DNA of 7,507 nucleotides from Crocinitomicaceae bacterium. GTDB taxonomy: Bacteria; Bacteroidota; Bacteroidia; Flavobacteriales_D; Crocinitomicaceae. Made by a program: the position numbers and the translations under genes. The stretch covers positions 1-7,507 of the forward strand of contig JALWLM010000087.1 in the NCBI GenBank assembly GCA_027084145.1, read 5' to 3'. Under the pieces are notes generated by a model, which did no database searches, was not told where the DNA came from, and was given only the letters and a program-made list of their open reading frames with translations. This document shows, piece by piece, positions 6,947-7,507 of this stretch (position 1 is the stretch's first letter; each line of letters starts with the position of its first letter).

Positions 6947-7507
6947 CTATTTTTTATTCGTTTTAATTTTCCGGACCTCCATTACTAAGATATTATAAAA
7001 AATACTTTCGTTTGGTTTTACAAGATCTAAATATCCTTTACTACCGTAAGCTTGCTCTGCCGGAACTAATACATATAAACGATCTCCTTTTTTGCTTCCG
7101 ATTAATGCTTTTTTTAAACCCGGAATAACTCCTGCATCAGTCAACCGCATTGTAAATGGTTTCCTTGTTCTAAATGTATTAATATAAAATGGATTTGTCG
7201 GTGTTGATGCCATGACATGTATTTCTAATTCTTTTCCTTCAGAAAACACTTCATTTTCTGTTTTTCCTTCTTCTAATCTCCACACCCTTATTCCATCCAT
7301 TTGTTTTAAAGGTAAACGCTCCTCTAAAATTCTTATTTTTAATATGTTATTAGAATGTGGTGGAATTAGACCTTTAATTCCCTTCTCTCCTCTTGCTAAT
7401 TCTGACGGAATAAAAATTTCAGCATAATCACCCACTTTTAGTTCCTTTAAAGCAATATCCCAACCTTTTGTCTGCATCTGATAGCCTAGTAAAAAAGGAA
7501 AAGATTT
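6947..7507 (-). CDS. Tandem FKBP-type peptidyl-prolyl isomerase (5' end outside window)
   Basis: An ATG lies at 7477, but the frame stays open to the window edge and the ten codons before that ATG continue an FKBP fold (FPFLLGYQ leading into GWD), so the true start is beyond 7507. The visible 186 residues hold the C-terminal half of one FKBP domain (GWDIALKELKVGD at 15-27, FIPSELARG at 32-40, GLIPPH at 46-51) and most or all of a second (about 95-180: AGVIPGLKKALIGSKKGD at 125-142, VPAEQAYG at 148-155). FKBPs catalyse cis-trans isomerisation of prolyl bonds and often act as chaperones. Pocket residues differ between the domains: the first keeps Trp but has ARG where AYG is usual; the second keeps AYG but has Leu in place of Trp. 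Location cannot be judged because the N-terminus is missing. It is followed after 3 bp by the CopD-like gene. Confidence 0.9.
   Translation of the reverse strand, partial: KSFPFLLGYQMQTKGWDIALKELKVGDYAEIFIPSELARGEKGIKGLIPPHSNNILKIRILEERLPLKQMDGIRVWRLEEGKTENEVFSEGKELEIHVMASTPTNPFYINTFRTRKPFTMRLTDAGVIPGLKKALIGSKKGDRLYVLVPAEQAYGSKGYLDLVKPNESIFYNILVMEVRKIKTNKK

Noticed and set aside
7212..7427. Plus-strand 71-codon frame.
   Set aside because: It is antisense to the FKBP gene and has no recognisable features.
7475..7477. ATG as the true start of the FKBP protein.
   Set aside because: The ten codons before it continue the FKBP fold (FPFLLGYQ into GWD) without a stop, and starting there would cut a domain in half.

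Overview
The window looks like ordinary chromosome from a low-GC member of the Bacteroidota, most likely Flavobacteriia. By eye it is roughly one third GC. Shine-Dalgarno sequences are absent or weak. The promoter-like sites match the Bacteroidota -7 consensus TAnnTTTG. The gene content also fits: a TPR/PD40 envelope protein, an HTH-less sigma-54-type response regulator ending in 'VKLFANPKK', and an uncharacterised polytopic membrane protein of flavobacterial type. Genus cannot be fixed from this sequence. There are no tRNAs, rRNAs, CRISPR arrays, IS elements or phage genes.

Layout. Positions 1-3698 hold a leftward cluster of four genes, in order of transcription: a secreted TPR-PD40 propeller protein (3698-2295), truA (2294-1566), rlmH (1562-1089) and a multi-pass membrane protein that runs off the left edge (1053-1). 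Gaps are 0, 3 and 35 bp, so this is probably an operon, possibly with a second promoter before the last gene. A 208-bp divergent intergenic region (3699-3906) separates it from a rightward pair, purB (3907-5262) and a sigma-54-type response regulator (5284-6453), 21 bp apart. That pair converges, with only 4 bp between stop codons, on a second leftward pair: a tandem FKBP-type prolyl isomerase cut by the right edge (7507-6947) followed 3 bp later by a four-helix CopD/HemJ-like membrane protein (6943-6458).

How the genes fit together. truA and rlmH are housekeeping RNA-modification genes: TruA makes pseudouridine in the tRNA anticodon arm, and RlmH methylates pseudouridine 1915 of 23S rRNA. 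purB acts in purine synthesis. The TPR-PD40 protein, the FKBP protein and the two membrane proteins probably act in the envelope. I see no sign that the window encodes one dedicated new system.

The points most worth a second look are: a 16-bp perfect palindrome overlapping the putative -33 element of the leftward operon; the tandem FKBP protein in which each domain seems to have lost a different ligand-pocket residue; the enhancer-binding-type regulator with GAFTSA in place of GAFTGA and no DNA-binding domain; and the membrane protein whose only plausible conventional start is TTG.
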